DNA from: Albidovulum sp.
GTDB taxonomy: Bacteria > Pseudomonadota > Alphaproteobacteria > Rhodobacterales > Rhodobacteraceae
Direction: 5' to 3'
DNA: 64,000 bases
Assembly (NCBI GenBank): GCA_030837825.1
Contig: JAUQYB010000033.1
Coordinates: forward strand, 20,828-84,827
The position numbers and the translations under genes were made by a program. How positions within the stretch are numbered: position 1 is the first letter of the stretch; the number at the start of each line of letters is the position of its first letter. Under the pieces are notes generated by a model that made no database searches, was not told the DNA's origin, and worked only from the letters and a program-made list of their open reading frames with translations. This document shows positions 43,054 through 52,107 of the stretch, in pieces.

Positions 43054-44712
43054 ATGGCGATCAACTACCGACTTCTCGACGCTTTGCGGCGTGGGCGCAC
43101 CGACATCGAAAACCACCTGATCGACGGGCTGGTCCGCGGCACGGTCAGCCGCCGCGAATTCCTGCGCTACGGATCGGTTCTCGGGCTTTCCTCGACCTAT
43201 CTCGGCGGAGTGGCAGCGACGCTGGGTTTCGCGGTCGCCCCTTCGGCGGCGCGGGCGGCCACCCCCGGAGGCACCATCCGCTACGGCCAGATCGTCCCGG
43301 CGGGTGCCATAGATCCGGTGACCATCGCGGATAGCGGTGGCGTGACCGTGCTGTCGCAGGTCGGCGAGTATCTGGTCCTTTCGGATCGCGACCTCATGGC
43401 CCGGCCGATGCTGGCGGAAAGCTGGTCGACCAACCAGGATGGCACCGTCTGGACCTTCAGGCTGCGTCAGGAAGTCAGGTTCCACAACGGCAAGGCGATG
43501 ACGGCGGACGACGTGGTGGCAACCTTCGACCGACTGTCCGACCCGGCCAGCGGTTCGAATGCGCTGTCGGTCTTCTCGGGGCTGCTCTCCAGGGGCGGCA
43601 CCCGCAAGGTGGATGAGCACACGGTCGAGTTCCATCTTGAAACGGCCAACGGCAACTTCCCCTATTCCGTGTCGACCGACAATCACAATGCCATCATCGT
43701 GCCGGCGGAGGCCACCGGGAACTTCGAGGAGGGCATGGTGGCAACCGGGCCCTTCAGGCTGGAAAGCTACACCCCGATGGTCGGCGCCACCTTCGTCCGC
43801 AACGACGACTACTGGGGCGAGGCCGCGCTGCCCGACCGCGTGGAGGCGGTGTTCTACAGCGACTACCAGCCGCAGATCCTGGCGCTGCAAAGCGGCGAGA
43901 TCGACGTCATCCAGCAGATGCCCGTCCTTCAGGCCGTCGGCCTGCTGGACGACCCGAACGTCACGATCGTGTCGACCCCGTCATCGGCGCACCAGCAGGT
44001 TCACCTGCGCGTCGATGTGGAACCCTTCCGGGACAAGCGGGTCAGGCAGGCGATCGCGCTCTGCCTGGATCGCCCGGGCATCGTGCAGGGGCTGATGAAG
44101 GGGCGCGCCCATGTCGGCAATGACAACCCCTTCATGGCGGCCTACCCCTCGACGGATGCCGGCGTTCCGCAACGCAGCAAGGACATCGCCCAGGCGCGGC
44201 AACTGATGGAAGCGGCAGGCATGGCCGACGGTTTCCAGGTCACCCTCACCACCGAGCAGTATCTGGAGATCCCCGACTATGCCGTGCTGATCCAGAACGC
44301 GGTGAAGGAGATCGGCGGGCGGATCGATCTGAACATCATGGATCAGGGCGCCTATTACGGCGATGCCGTGCCCGGAAAATCCCCATGGCTCGACTCGGCG
44401 ATGGGGATCACCGACTACGGCCATCGCGGCGTTCCGAACGTGTTCCTGCAGGCGCCGCTGGCCAGCACGGGGACGTGGAACGCGGCGCATTTCGCCAACA
44501 AGGACTACGATGCGCTGGCGGCAGGCTATATCGCCGCGCTGGACCTGGAGGCGCAGAAGGCCACAGCCAGCCAGATCCAGCGGCTGCTTCTGGACGAGAC
44601 CCCGCTGCTCTTCACCTATTTCTACGACTTCCTGACGGTCACCCAGGCCGCCGTCACCGGAATCGAGCCGACGGCGATGGGTCACCTTTTCCTGAGCCGG
44701 GCCAGCCTGTGA
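43054..44712 (+). CDS. ABC substrate-binding protein, family 5 (Dpp/Opp class)
   Basis: 552 residues. An unusually long N region (about 40 residues) precedes the twin-arginine motif SRREFLRYGSVLGLSS and cleavage at ARAATP. The mature protein has GGTIRYGQIVPAGAIDPVTI, ARPMLAESWSTNQDGTVWTFRLRQEVRFHNG and RVRQAIALCLDRPGIV, all family-5 landmarks. AGGAG lies before ATG 43054. It is the first gene of a five-gene operon ending with the SDR. The substrate is probably the methylated compound degraded by the island, although family 5 is best known for peptides. Confidence 0.9.
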   Translation: MAINYRLLDALRRGRTDIENHLIDGLVRGTVSRREFLRYGSVLGLSSTYLGGVAATLGFAVAPSAARAATPGGTIRYGQIVPAGAIDPVTIADSGGVTVLSQVGEYLVLSDRDLMARPMLAESWSTNQDGTVWTFRLRQEVRFHNGKAMTADDVVATFDRLSDPASGSNALSVFSGLLSRGGTRKVDEHTVEFHLETANGNFPYSVSTDNHNAIIVPAEATGNFEEGMVATGPFRLESYTPMVGATFVRNDDYWGEAALPDRVEAVFYSDYQPQILALQSGEIDVIQQMPVLQAVGLLDDPNVTIVSTPSSAHQQVHLRVDVEPFRDKRVRQAIALCLDRPGIVQGLMKGRAHVGNDNPFMAAYPSTDAGVPQRSKDIAQARQLMEAAGMADGFQVTLTTEQYLEIPDYAVLIQNAVKEIGGRIDLNIMDQGAYYGDAVPGKSPWLDSAMGITDYGHRGVPNVFLQAPLASTGTWNAAHFANKDYDALAAGYIAALDLEAQKATASQIQRLLLDETPLLFTYFYDFLTVTQAAVTGIEPTAMGHLFLSRASL

Positions 44713-44791
44713 CCATCGGATCCGCCGGGCGCGGCCCCTTGCGGCCAACTCCGGCGGTTTCCCGTTTTTCCAGACGAGGGAAATTTCCAGC

Positions 44792-45742
44792 GTGAACTAT
44801 CTCGTGAAGCGGCTTTTCCTGTCGATCGCGACGCTGTGGTTGCTCAGCGTGCTGGTCTTCGTGGCCGGGCGCCTTCTGCCCGGCAACGTGGGCCGGGCCA
44901 TGCTTGGCCCCTTCGCGGATCAGGCCGCCGTCGACCTGCTGAACCGGCAACTAGGCACCGACCGGCCGCTGCTGATCCAGTATGCCGACTGGATCGCGGA
45001 TTTCCTCCGAGGCGATTTCGGCATGTCCTACGCCTACCGCGCACCCGTGGGGCCCTTCCTCGAGGCGGCCCTGCTGAACTCGGCCAAGCTGTCGCTGGTC
45101 GCCTTCCTGATGGTGGTCCCGCTCGGCATCCTGGGCGGGCTGGTCTCGGCCCTTTACCGGGGCCGCGCCGTGGACCGGGCGATTTCCGTCATCGGACTTT
45201 CGGCGACCGTGGTGCCGGAATTCGTCTCCGGCATCATCCTCATCCTGGTGTTCGGCGTCTGGCTGCAATGGTTCCCCATCTCGGCGAACTTCAGACCGGA
45301 GGCCGGTTTCTTCACCCAGATCTACCATCTGATCCTGCCTTCGATCCCGCTGGTCCTGATCCTCTTCGGCTACATCGCCCGGATGGCGCGCGCCGGCATG
45401 ATCGAGGCGCTGGATGCCGACTACACGCGCACCGCCGTGCTGAAGGGGCTGCCCTTCCCGCTGGTGATCTGGCGCCACGTGCTGCGCAACGCGCTTTTGC
45501 CTACGATTAGCGTCATCGCGACCCAGACGGTCTATCTGATCGGCGGGTTGGTCGTGATCGAGATCCTGTTCCACTATCGCGGCATCGGCAGCCTGATCTA
45601 CACCGCCGCCAACAAGAAGGACTTTCCGATGCTGCAAGCCGGGGTGATGTCGGTCGGCATCCTGTTCTCGCTGATGACGCTTCTGGCCGATCTGCTCTAC
45701 GCGCGCCTGAACCCGCGCATCCGCTTCGGAGGCGGGGAATGA
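44792..45742 (+). CDS. ABC permease, DppB type
   Basis: 316 residues from a GTG. The N-terminal MNYLVKRLFLSIATLWLLSVLVF and ARLNPRIRFG end are typical DppB/OppB, as are six hydrophobic segments and the loop MARAGMIEALDADYTRTAVLKGLPFPLVIWRHVLRNALLP (in parts), which is the EAA motif contacting the ATPase. Its end overlaps the DppC start by 4 bp. Confidence 0.93.
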   Translation: MNYLVKRLFLSIATLWLLSVLVFVAGRLLPGNVGRAMLGPFADQAAVDLLNRQLGTDRPLLIQYADWIADFLRGDFGMSYAYRAPVGPFLEAALLNSAKLSLVAFLMVVPLGILGGLVSALYRGRAVDRAISVIGLSATVVPEFVSGIILILVFGVWLQWFPISANFRPEAGFFTQIYHLILPSIPLVLILFGYIARMARAGMIEALDADYTRTAVLKGLPFPLVIWRHVLRNALLPTISVIATQTVYLIGGLVVIEILFHYRGIGSLIYTAANKKDFPMLQAGVMSVGILFSLMTLLADLLYARLNPRIRFGGGE

Positions 45743-46608
45743 CCGACGGCACCCTGCCCGCCGCCGCTGCCGGCAACCGGACGGGCTGGCGGCACGATCT
45801 TGCCCGGCTCCTGCACTCTCCGGCCTTCCTGATCGGCGCGGCCATCGTCTGCTTCTGGGTCGCCTGCGCCATCTTCGGCCCGGTGGTCGTGCCGCATGAC
45901 CCCTTCGCCGACGACATGATGCGCACCCTGCTGCCGCCCTCAGCGGAGAACTGGTTCGGCACGGACCAACTGGGACGCGACGTCTTTTCCCGCGTTATCG
46001 TGGGGTCGCGCGACATCCTGATCGTCGCCCCGGCGGCCACGCTCCTCAGCACGGTTCTGGGCACGGCGCTCGGGCTGGTGATGGGCTATTTCGGCGGCTG
46101 GGTGGACGAGGTTCTCAGCCGCCTTGTCGACGCGCTTCTGGCGTTGCCCACGGTGATCGTGGCCCTGCTGGCCCTGACCGCGCTGGGCACCTCGACCGTG
46201 ACGATGATCCTGGTGATCGCCTTCACCTTCGCGCCGATCATCGCCCGCACGATCCGCGCGGCGGTGCTGTCGGAACGCAGTCTCGACTATGTCGCTGCGG
46301 CGGGGCTGCGCCGCGAGAAGCTGCCCTACATCCTCTTCGCGGAAATCCTGCCCAACGTGATCCCGCCCATCCTTGTCGAGGCCACGGTCCGGCTGGGCTA
46401 TGCCATCTTCACCGTCGCCACGCTCAGCTTCATCGGTTTCGGAATCCAGCCGCCCTCGCCGGACTGGGGGCTGTCGGTCTCGGCCAATTACGGGCTGATC
46501 GGCGGCGGCTACTGGTGGACCGTCCTTTTCGACGCCGGCGCGATCGCCTCGCTGGTGATCGGCATCAACCTCATCGCCGACAGCATCGAAAGCACCCTCA
46601 ATGACTGA
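45739..46608 (+). CDS. ABC permease, DppC type
   Basis: 289 residues with the DppC N-terminal extension and HDPFADDMMRTLLPPSAENWFGTDQLGRDVFSRVIVG (in parts), the near-invariant DppC signature. The EAA loop is SERSLDYVAAAGLRREKLPYILFAEILPN. Its last codons overlap the ATPase gene by 8 bp. Confidence 0.93.
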   Translation: MTDGTLPAAAAGNRTGWRHDLARLLHSPAFLIGAAIVCFWVACAIFGPVVVPHDPFADDMMRTLLPPSAENWFGTDQLGRDVFSRVIVGSRDILIVAPAATLLSTVLGTALGLVMGYFGGWVDEVLSRLVDALLALPTVIVALLALTALGTSTVTMILVIAFTFAPIIARTIRAAVLSERSLDYVAAAGLRREKLPYILFAEILPNVIPPILVEATVRLGYAIFTVATLSFIGFGIQPPSPDWGLSVSANYGLIGGGYWWTVLFDAGAIASLVIGINLIADSIESTLND

Positions 46609-48628
46609 CGGTCCCGTTCCCGTTCTAAGCTTCGAGAATGTCGGCGTCGAATACCGCATCAAGGGGCATCCCTGCCAGGTGCTGCACGATGTCACCTTCA
46701 AGATCGCCCCGGGCAGCGCCTACGGGCTGGTCGGGGAATCCGGCTGCGGCAAGTCGACCGCGGCTTTCGCGGCGCTGCGCTACCTGCCGCGCAACGGGTT
46801 CGTGAACCGGGGGCGCATCCTGATCGGCGGCCGCTCGCTGGGCGACCTCGGCGAGGCCGATCTGCGCGAAGTGCGGCGCAGCACGATCGCGATGGTCTAT
46901 CAGGACCCCAGCCGCTCGCTCAATCCGTCCCTGCCGGTCGGCCGGCAGTTGCAGGAGGTGTTCGAGCTTGCCCGCGTCCCGCGCGCCGAATGGCGCGGGC
47001 GCTGTCTCGACATCCTGGCAAGGGTGCGCATATCCGACCCGGCTTCGGTGATGGGCCGCTATCCGCACCAGCTTTCGGGAGGGATGCAGCAACGGGTGTC
47101 GATCGCCATGGCCATCGCCTCCGATCCGAAGCTGCTGATCATGGACGAGCCGACCACCGGGCTGGACTCGACGGTCGAGGCCGAGGTGCTGGACCTGGTC
47201 GACCAGCTGCGGCAGGAGCTGCAGACTGCGATCCTTTTCATCAGCCACGATCTGGGCGTGGTCGCCCGGATGTGCGACCGGGTGGGGGTGCTTTACGCGG
47301 GCCGTCTGGTGGAAGAGGCGGCGACCCAGGATCTGTTCAACACGCCGCAGCACCCCTATACGGCAGGGCTCTTGCGCTGCCTGCCGAAATGGGGCCGCAG
47401 CAAGCATGTCGCGCCGCTGGCCACCATTCCCGGATTCCTGCCCTCGCTTGGCGCCACGATCGACGGATGCCCCTTCGCCGACCGCTGCCCCGTCGTCGAG
47501 GACAGATGCCGCTGCTCCGACCCGGCGTTCCGCGACATCGGCGGCCGGTCGGTGAAATGCCACTTCGCCGAGAAGGTCGCCCTGACCGAAGCCGGGCCGG
47601 ACGGCGCGGGCCTCTTGCCGCAGGCGCCGGCGCCCGACCGGCAGGCACGGGACGAGCCGCCCCTGCTCGAGATCCGCCGCCTGAACAAGACCTTCGGCTC
47701 CGCCCGCCTGCCGGTCCGCGCGGTGCGCGATGTCACCCTGACGCTTCGCCGGGGCGAGACGCTGGGCCTTGTGGGCGAAAGCGGCAGCGGCAAGACCACG
47801 CTGGCGCGCTGCGTGCTGGGGCTGGCAAGTCCCGACCCGGGAAGCGAGATCCGGCTCGGGGCGACCCCGCTTGGCGGGCTGATGGCCCGGCGCTCGCGCG
47901 AGCAGATCAAATCGCTGCAGATCGTGTTCCAGAACCCCGATGCCGCGCTGAACCGCTCGCATTCGGTGCGGCGGCTGATCGGGCGCACCCTGCGCTGTCT
48001 TGTCGGCCTGACCGGCAAGGAACGGGAGCAGCGGGTGCAGGATCTGGCCAGGTCGGTGCGGCTTTCGGAACGTCACCTCGCGGTGCTGCCCCGGCAACTT
48101 TCGGGCGGGCTGAAGCAGCGCGTGGCCATCGCGCGTGCCTTTGCCGGCGACCCCAAGATCGTCATCTGCGACGAGCCGACCTCGGCGCTGGATGTCTCGG
48201 TGCAGGCCGCGATCCTCAACCTTCTGGCCGAGCTTCAGGCCCGGAAACGGGTCAGCTACATCCTGATCTCGCACGATCTGGGCGTGGTGCGCTATCTCTC
48301 GGACAAGATCGCGGTGATGTATCTCGGCCAGATCATGGAGGTCGGTCCGGCCGCGGCGGTGTTTGCGGGCCCGCATCACCCCTATACCGCCGTGCTGCTG
48401 TCGTCGGCCCCCAGGATGGACGGCCGCTCCACCGGGCGGGTGAAGCTGGCGGGGGAGGTCCCCTCCACCACCGATCTGCCGGCAGGCTGCGTCTTCCACA
48501 CGCGCTGCCCCAGCGCCATCCCCGGCCTTTGCGACCGGAAGGCGCCGCCGGTGACGGAGATCGCCGAGGGCCATCATCTGCGCTGCCACCTGAAGACCGC
48601 CGATCTTCCAAAACTCGCAACCGCCTAG
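46601..48628 (+). CDS. Fused double ATPase (DppD-DppF type) of the importer
   Basis: 675 residues with two complete nucleotide-binding domains. Domain 1: GESGCGKST, SGGMQQRVSIAMAIA, LLIMDEPTTGLD. Domain 2: GESGSGKTT, SGGLKQRVAIARAF, IVICDEPTSALD. Each half ends with an oligopeptide-transporter C-terminal region having the Cys-rich DRCPV(V) and HTRCPSAIPGLCD segments. The fused arrangement is like YejF/GsiA and supplies both ATPases of the importer. Confidence 0.92.
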   Translation: MTDGPVPVLSFENVGVEYRIKGHPCQVLHDVTFKIAPGSAYGLVGESGCGKSTAAFAALRYLPRNGFVNRGRILIGGRSLGDLGEADLREVRRSTIAMVYQDPSRSLNPSLPVGRQLQEVFELARVPRAEWRGRCLDILARVRISDPASVMGRYPHQLSGGMQQRVSIAMAIASDPKLLIMDEPTTGLDSTVEAEVLDLVDQLRQELQTAILFISHDLGVVARMCDRVGVLYAGRLVEEAATQDLFNTPQHPYTAGLLRCLPKWGRSKHVAPLATIPGFLPSLGATIDGCPFADRCPVVEDRCRCSDPAFRDIGGRSVKCHFAEKVALTEAGPDGAGLLPQAPAPDRQARDEPPLLEIRRLNKTFGSARLPVRAVRDVTLTLRRGETLGLVGESGSGKTTLARCVLGLASPDPGSEIRLGATPLGGLMARRSREQIKSLQIVFQNPDAALNRSHSVRRLIGRTLRCLVGLTGKEREQRVQDLARSVRLSERHLAVLPRQLSGGLKQRVAIARAFAGDPKIVICDEPTSALDVSVQAAILNLLAELQARKRVSYILISHDLGVVRYLSDKIAVMYLGQIMEVGPAAAVFAGPHHPYTAVLLSSAPRMDGRSTGRVKLAGEVPSTTDLPAGCVFHTRCPSAIPGLCDRKAPPVTEIAEGHHLRCHLKTADLPKLATA

Positions 48629-48642
48629 CCGGGAGGACGACG

Positions 48643-49497
48643 ATGGCGACCAGGCCAAGACTGCTCGAAGGGAAGGTGGCGCTGGTGACCGGGGCCAGCC
48701 GGGGAATCGGTGCCGGCGTGGCGCGGGAACTGGCGGCCCAGGGCGCCAGGGTGCTGCTGGCAGCCCGCACCCTGCATCCCGATCCGGGTCTGCGCTGGGG
48801 GGCGGACGGCCCTGCCATTCCGGGCTCGCTGTCGGACACCATCGCCACGATCCGCAACCGGGGCGGCATCGCCGAAGCCTATCGGATCGATCTTTCGGAC
48901 AGCGGCGCCATCCCCGCGATGGTCCGCCACTGCGTGGATCGCTGGGGCCGGATCGATATTCTGGCCAATTGCGCGATGGGATTCCCGAGTTCGTATACCG
49001 GCACGCTCTGGACCACCGGGCCGGATGACTGGTCGTCGCAGTTCGACATCGGTGTGAAAGCCAAATACCTGCTGGCGCACCATGCCTGCCAGCCGATGAT
49101 CGCGCAGGGCTCGGGCCTTGTCGTCAACATTTCCTCGGCCGCGGCGAAGGAGGAATATTACAATCCGGTCTTCCGCATGGCGATGGCGGCGCTGGACCGG
49201 ATGACTACGGCCATCGCGCATGACCTGAAACCGCATGGCGTGTCGGCGGTGTCGATCTGGCCGCGCTGGGTGCGGACGGAATGGGTCATGCTGGCGGCGC
49301 AGTCGCCGCAGCCGGGCTTTACCGTCACGGAAGAGGATCTGAGGGCGTCCGACAGCCCGGAATTCATCGGCCGCGCCATCGCGCATCTTGCCGCCGACGC
49401 CGACCTGCTCTCGCTGTCCGGGGGCGTCTTTCCGGTGCTGAAGCTGGCGCAGAAATACGGGTTCACCGACATAGACGGCCGGCCGGCAGGACCGTAG
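48643..49497 (+). CDS. Short-chain dehydrogenase/reductase-fold protein lacking catalytic Tyr and Lys
   Basis: 284 residues. The cofactor site VALVTGASRGIGAGVARELA and DILANCAM (usually NNAG/NNAA) are present. The Ser region VVNISSAAA is in place, but at the YxxxK position the protein reads F177-R-M-A-M181, where canonical relatives have Y-x-x-x-K before AALDRM. Both catalytic residues are therefore replaced. It may bind NAD(P) without classical redox activity. GGGAGGA precedes ATG 48643. It is the last gene of the importer operon. Confidence 0.85.
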   Translation: MATRPRLLEGKVALVTGASRGIGAGVARELAAQGARVLLAARTLHPDPGLRWGADGPAIPGSLSDTIATIRNRGGIAEAYRIDLSDSGAIPAMVRHCVDRWGRIDILANCAMGFPSSYTGTLWTTGPDDWSSQFDIGVKAKYLLAHHACQPMIAQGSGLVVNISSAAAKEEYYNPVFRMAMAALDRMTTAIAHDLKPHGVSAVSIWPRWVRTEWVMLAAQSPQPGFTVTEEDLRASDSPEFIGRAIAHLAADADLLSLSGGVFPVLKLAQKYGFTDIDGRPAGP

Positions 49498-49549
49498 GGC
49501 ACCGCTGACAGGTGCGGATCGGGCTGTTTGTTCTTGCCTCAAACCCGAT

Positions 49550-49563
49550 TCTGTGATCACAGA
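49550..49563. promoter_or_regulatory. TGTGATCACA operator, copy 2 (DMGDH-like gene)
   Basis: TCTGTGATCACAGA lies 30 bp before the ATG at 49593. Confidence 0.75.
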
Positions 49564-49592
49564 TTGAAGGGAACTGGAGTGGAAGGCTTGCG

Positions 49593-52001
49593 ATGAAATC
49601 CACGGCGCGCGTTGTCGTCATCGGAGGGGGCGTTGTGGGCTGCTCCGTCCTTTACCATCTGGCCCGGAACGGCTGGAGCGATGTCGTCCTGCTGGAGCGG
49701 CAGGAACTGACCTCTGGCTCCAGCTGGCACGCGGCGGGCGGCCTGTTCACCGTCGTCCGCCCCAATTCGGCGGCCGAGATGCACCGCTATACCTTCCAGA
49801 TCTACCGGGAGCTGGAAAAGGAAAGCGGTCAGCCCTGCGGGTTCCATTTCACCGGCGGCCTGAACGTCTGCCGCACGCAGGACGAGATCGACTCCAACGC
49901 GCGGATGCAGAGCGCCTGCCGCCGCCTTGGAATCGAGGGGCATTTCATCTCGCTGGACGAGGCGAAGGCGCGGGCCCCGGTCCTGGACACCTCGCGCATG
50001 GTCGGCGCCTTCTGGGAAGAGGAAGGCGGCCATGTCGACCCCGCCTCGGCCACCCATGCCTTCGCCGCCGCCGCCCGCAAGCTTGGCGCCACCATCCATC
50101 GCTTCACCCCGGTGACCGCGACGACCCAGCGCGCGGATGGCAGCTGGGATGTCGTCACCGACAAGGGCACCATCCACGCCGAATATGTCGTGAATGCCGC
50201 CGGCCTCTGGGGCCGCGAGGTTGCCCGGATGGCCGGGATCGAACTGCCGCTGATGCCGGTCGAGCATCATTACCTGGTGACCGAGGCCATCCCTCTGATC
50301 GAGAGCCTCGGCTTCGAACTGCCGCAGATCAACGACAACGAGACCGGCTGCTATGCGCGGCAAGAGGGAATGGGCCTGCTGCTGGGCGCCTATGAAAAGC
50401 GGATGCGGCATTGGGCAAAGGATGGCACGCCGCCCGACTTCGGCCACGAACTGCTGCCCGACGACCTGGGCTGCATGGAATGGAATTTCGAGAGATCGGT
50501 GGAGATCATGCCCTGTCTGGCCGAGGCCGGAGTGAAGCGTGTGATCAACGGTCCGATGATCTTCTCGCCCGACCTCGGCCCGCTGATCGGCCCGCACCCT
50601 GCGCTGCGCAACTACTTCTGCGCCAATGGCGTCATGGCGGGCTTCAACCAGGGCGGCGGCATTGGCCGGGTCATCGCCGAATGGATCATCGGCGGCGAGC
50701 CGTCGCTGGACCTCTTCAACTGGGACGTCGCGCGGTTCGGCGACTGGGCCAGCAGGAAATATACCGAAGACATGACGCGGTATTTCTACGAGAACCGCTC
50801 GGAAAAGATCTTCCCCTACCAGAGTTTCCCCGCCGCCCGCCCGCTTGCCATGTCGCCGGTCCATGACCTGCTGGCCGCCGAGGGCGCGGTCTTCGGCACC
50901 GGCTTCGGGCGCGAGCATGTGACATGGTATGCGCCGAAAGGGACCGAGGCACGGGACAGCCTGACCTATCGGCAGCCCAACTGGTGGGGCCCCGTCGCCG
51001 ACGAGGGCCGGCATGTGCGTCAGGCGGTCGGGCTGTATGAATTCTCCGACATGGCGAAGTTCAGGGTCTCCGGCCCGAATGCCGGCGCCTGGCTGGACCG
51101 GATCATGGCAAACCGGCTGCCGAGGCCGGGCCGGCTGTGCCTGTCGCCGATGCTGTCGGACAGCGGGCGGGTGATCGGGGATTTCACCGTGTCGAACCTT
51201 GGCGACCACTATCTCGTGGTGGGCACCTATGCGATGCAACTGGCCTATCTGCGCCACTTCCGCAAATACCTGCCGGCCGAGGGCGTGTCGCTGACCAACC
51301 TTTCGGACGATCTTGCCGGGCTCAGCATCGCCGGGCCCAATGCGCAGGCCCTGATCTCTGCCCTGGCCGAACGCGAGATGGGAACCGCGCAGTTCCGCTT
51401 CATGGATGCGGACCGGATCACCCTTGCCGGGATTCCCGATGTGGCCACGCTCCGCGTCTCCTATACCGGAGAGACCGGATACGAGATGTATCTGCCCAAG
51501 GCCGACCAGCCGCGGCTGTTCGAGGCGCTGCGCCGGGAGGGCGTGAAGAACGACCTTGCCCTTGTCGGCCTCCGCAGCCTGATGATGCTGCGGCTGGAGA
51601 AGAGCTTCGCCGCCTGGGGAAGCGAACTGACGCCGGATTACTTCGCCCATGAATGCGGCATGATGGATCACGTGAGGCTGGAAAAGGGCGGCTTCGTCGG
51701 TCGCGACGCGGCCGCGGCCTATGGGCCGGCGCGGGAAAGGCCGGTGACGCTGACCGTCGATGCCGGCGATTTCGCGATCTGGGGCGACGAGGCGATCTTC
51801 CTGGATGGCGCGCCCGTGGGCTATGTGTCTTCCGGCGGCTTCGGCCCGGCGGTGGGCAGGCATATCGCCCTTGGCTACCTGCGCCCCGACGCCTGGCAGG
51901 AAAGCGGCCGCTATGCCGTCGAGATCTTCGGCCAGCAGCGCCCCGCCCGGCTTGAGACGCGGCCGCTTTACGATCCCGATGGCCTTCGTATGCGGGCCTG
52001 A
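49593..52001 (+). CDS. Dimethylglycine/sarcosine dehydrogenase-like flavoprotein (DAO + GcvT)
   Basis: 802 residues. N-terminal FAD domain VVVIGGGVVGCSVLYHLA with His46 in GSSWHAAGG, the covalent-FAD histidine position of dimethylglycine dehydrogenase. The middle FAO_M region is around residues 370-430. The C-terminal GcvT/aminomethyltransferase domains are YEFSDMAKFRVSGPNAGAWLDRI and SYTGETGYEMYLP. The family oxidatively removes N-methyl groups and transfers the one-carbon unit to tetrahydrofolate. It starts a two-gene unit with the downstream MttB-type gene. The exact substrate, whether dimethylglycine, sarcosine or another N-methyl amine, is not fixed by sequence. Confidence 0.9.
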   Translation: MKSTARVVVIGGGVVGCSVLYHLARNGWSDVVLLERQELTSGSSWHAAGGLFTVVRPNSAAEMHRYTFQIYRELEKESGQPCGFHFTGGLNVCRTQDEIDSNARMQSACRRLGIEGHFISLDEAKARAPVLDTSRMVGAFWEEEGGHVDPASATHAFAAAARKLGATIHRFTPVTATTQRADGSWDVVTDKGTIHAEYVVNAAGLWGREVARMAGIELPLMPVEHHYLVTEAIPLIESLGFELPQINDNETGCYARQEGMGLLLGAYEKRMRHWAKDGTPPDFGHELLPDDLGCMEWNFERSVEIMPCLAEAGVKRVINGPMIFSPDLGPLIGPHPALRNYFCANGVMAGFNQGGGIGRVIAEWIIGGEPSLDLFNWDVARFGDWASRKYTEDMTRYFYENRSEKIFPYQSFPAARPLAMSPVHDLLAAEGAVFGTGFGREHVTWYAPKGTEARDSLTYRQPNWWGPVADEGRHVRQAVGLYEFSDMAKFRVSGPNAGAWLDRIMANRLPRPGRLCLSPMLSDSGRVIGDFTVSNLGDHYLVVGTYAMQLAYLRHFRKYLPAEGVSLTNLSDDLAGLSIAGPNAQALISALAEREMGTAQFRFMDADRITLAGIPDVATLRVSYTGETGYEMYLPKADQPRLFEALRREGVKNDLALVGLRSLMMLRLEKSFAAWGSELTPDYFAHECGMMDHVRLEKGGFVGRDAAAAYGPARERPVTLTVDAGDFAIWGDEAIFLDGAPVGYVSSGGFGPAVGRHIALGYLRPDAWQESGRYAVEIFGQQRPARLETRPLYDPDGLRMRA

Positions 52002-52107
52002 GGGCAGGACATGAGACGCACGGTGCAAATGATCATACATTCAGAGACTTGGGCAGGTGTCCCGAAGGCGTGAGAGCCGTCTTGACCCCAGCCACAGGAG
52101 ACCCGCC

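Noticed and set aside
49557-52040. 827-codon minus-strand frame opposite the DMGDH-like gene (and similar long antisense frames at 46625-48658, 1198-2859, 8600-10297 and 57292-59241)
   Set aside because: High GC gives long antisense frames. Their products are His/Arg/Asp-rich without motifs, while the sense strands have complete family signatures.
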